A DNA stretch of 24,367 nt from Erysipelotrichaceae bacterium (GTDB lineage: Bacteria > Bacillota_I > Bacilli_A > Erysipelotrichales > Coprobacillaceae), in assembly GCA_018365815.1 (NCBI GenBank), contig JAGZJH010000032.1, forward strand, positions 1 to 24,367. The letters are read 5' to 3'. Position numbers and translations under genes: made by a program. This document shows, one piece after another, positions 23,908 to 24,367 of the stretch. Under the pieces are notes generated by a model. It saw only the letters and a program-made list of their open reading frames with translations. It was not told the DNA's origin and made no database searches. Within the stretch, counting starts at the first letter, position 1; every line of letters begins with the position of its first letter.

Positions 23908-24145
23908 TAGTTACAACAAATTAATAAACATTAAAAAAATTTAAATAGTTCAACTAGTTTGAATGAAAAACATTAGAGATGATAAATACATTTGGGAATA
24001 CTAATCATTTTGGCACTATCAAATAATATTAAAGAATAACTTGATTAATCATCATTACTCAATTTTGACAAACTACTTTTTAATCATTTGGCTAACCATT
24101 AGGATAAAAAGATAAATAATACAATAATATTAAATCCTACAATAC
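23908..24145. other. AT-rich intergenic stretch without recognisable genes
   Basis: Stop codons occur frequently in all frames and no ribosome-site/start pair, RNA gene or strong repeat is visible. Confidence 0.6.
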
Positions 24146-24198
24146 AAAAATGACCTCAAATTAACGCATCTAGTTAACTCAAGGTCGTTTTCTTTTTG
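24146..24198. terminator. 14-bp hairpin terminator between the AAA+ operon and the right-hand IS
   Basis: 24152-24165 (GACCTCAAATTAAC) and 24173-24186 (GTTAACTCAAGGTC) enclose a 7-base loop. Minus-strand RNA pairs at all 14 positions if G-U is allowed, followed by ATTTTT. Plus-strand RNA has three mismatches but a stronger tail, GTTTTCTTTTT. The G-U pattern suggests its main job is to stop a minus-strand transcript coming from the right. Confidence 0.65.
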
Positions 24199-24280
24199 AT
24201 AATTTAAACTTCTCTAAACCGTTCTATTTTAAAATTAACGATGTTTCTTTTTTCTAAACAATGCAATTTGATATGATAAC

Positions 24281-24331
24281 CTCTTAGTAGACAGTGTAAA
24301 TAATTAAACACTGATACGGGAGGTTTTTACT
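24281..24331 (+). mobile_element. Leader/left end of an IS3-family element running off the window
   Basis: CAGTGT (24292-24297) and ACACTG (24308-24313) form a small inverted repeat, and GGGAGG (24318-24323) precedes the OrfA-like frame. The exact element boundary cannot be fixed because only one end is present. Confidence 0.4.
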
Positions 24332-24367
24332 TTGGGAAGAAAAAGTAAATATTCAAAAGAAGTAAAA
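24332..24367 (+). CDS. IS3-family transposase OrfA, N-terminal fragment
   Basis: From a TTG start, the 12 visible codons read MGRKSKYSKEVK, the typical opening of IS3/IS150-group OrfA helix-turn-helix proteins. GGGAGG lies eight bases upstream. The gene continues beyond the right edge, so intactness cannot be judged. Confidence 0.6.
   Translation, partial: MGRKSKYSKEVK

Noticed and set aside
1..24367. CRISPR arrays, tRNA, rRNA, JUMPstart element
   Set aside because: No regularly spaced repeats, no tRNA-like cloverleaf with CCA or T-loop sequence, no rRNA-like GC-richer segment, and no GGCGGTAG-type JUMPstart motif was seen when reading the window.

Overview
The window looks like a chromosomal segment from a low-GC Gram-positive bacterium (Bacillota). 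The DNA is very AT-rich, genes have AGGAGG-type ribosome sites and occasional TTG starts, and the capsule regulatory trio (CpsC/CpsB/CpsD) is of the streptococcal/lactobacillar type. A gut Erysipelotrichia-like host is a plausible guess, but nothing seen here proves it.

Layout. (i) 1-548 is mobile-element debris: an IS21-like end abutting the 3' remnant of an IS66-type transposase that carries a Trp-to-stop change. (ii) 562-17126, all on the minus strand, is a capsule/exopolysaccharide operon, read right to left. It starts with the chain-length/kinase-activator protein CpsC, the PHP tyrosine phosphatase CpsB and the BY-kinase CpsD. A membrane-anchored Ig-like protein follows, then a decayed IS481-like insertion (13041-14117). 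Next come the initiating sugar-phosphate transferase, a Cps2T/WchF-like rhamnosyltransferase, a GT4, a Wzy-like polymerase, two GT2 enzymes, a Wzx-like flippase and a DegT/VioA-like aminotransferase. The operon ends with an ACC deaminase/D-cysteine desulfhydrase-like PLP enzyme and a GNAT-ATP-grasp fusion, followed by a strong terminator. (iii) 17127-17743 is a long regulatory intergenic region with a perfect 17-bp palindrome. (iv) 17744-18670 (+) is a divergent XRE/TPR regulator of Rgg/PlcR-like architecture. (v) 18789-23824 (-) is a four-gene operon: Zn-ribbon protein, lipoprotein, polytopic membrane protein, and a large TPR/Sel1-AAA+ ATPase whose middle appears to be a second, degenerate AAA+ domain. 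(vi) 23825-24367 is intergenic, with a two-way terminator and the start of an IS3-family OrfA at the right edge.

How it works together. The capsule operon encodes a complete Wzx/Wzy pathway: initiation on undecaprenyl phosphate, sugar addition, flipping, polymerisation and phosphorylation-controlled chain length. The last three genes look like a tailoring cassette that could make an amino sugar and attach an amino-acid-derived or acyl group to it; this is inference. The locus is bounded and interrupted by insertion-sequence remnants, as expected for an exchangeable capsule region. The four-gene AAA+ operon is the least explained part of the window and the best candidate for an undescribed system.
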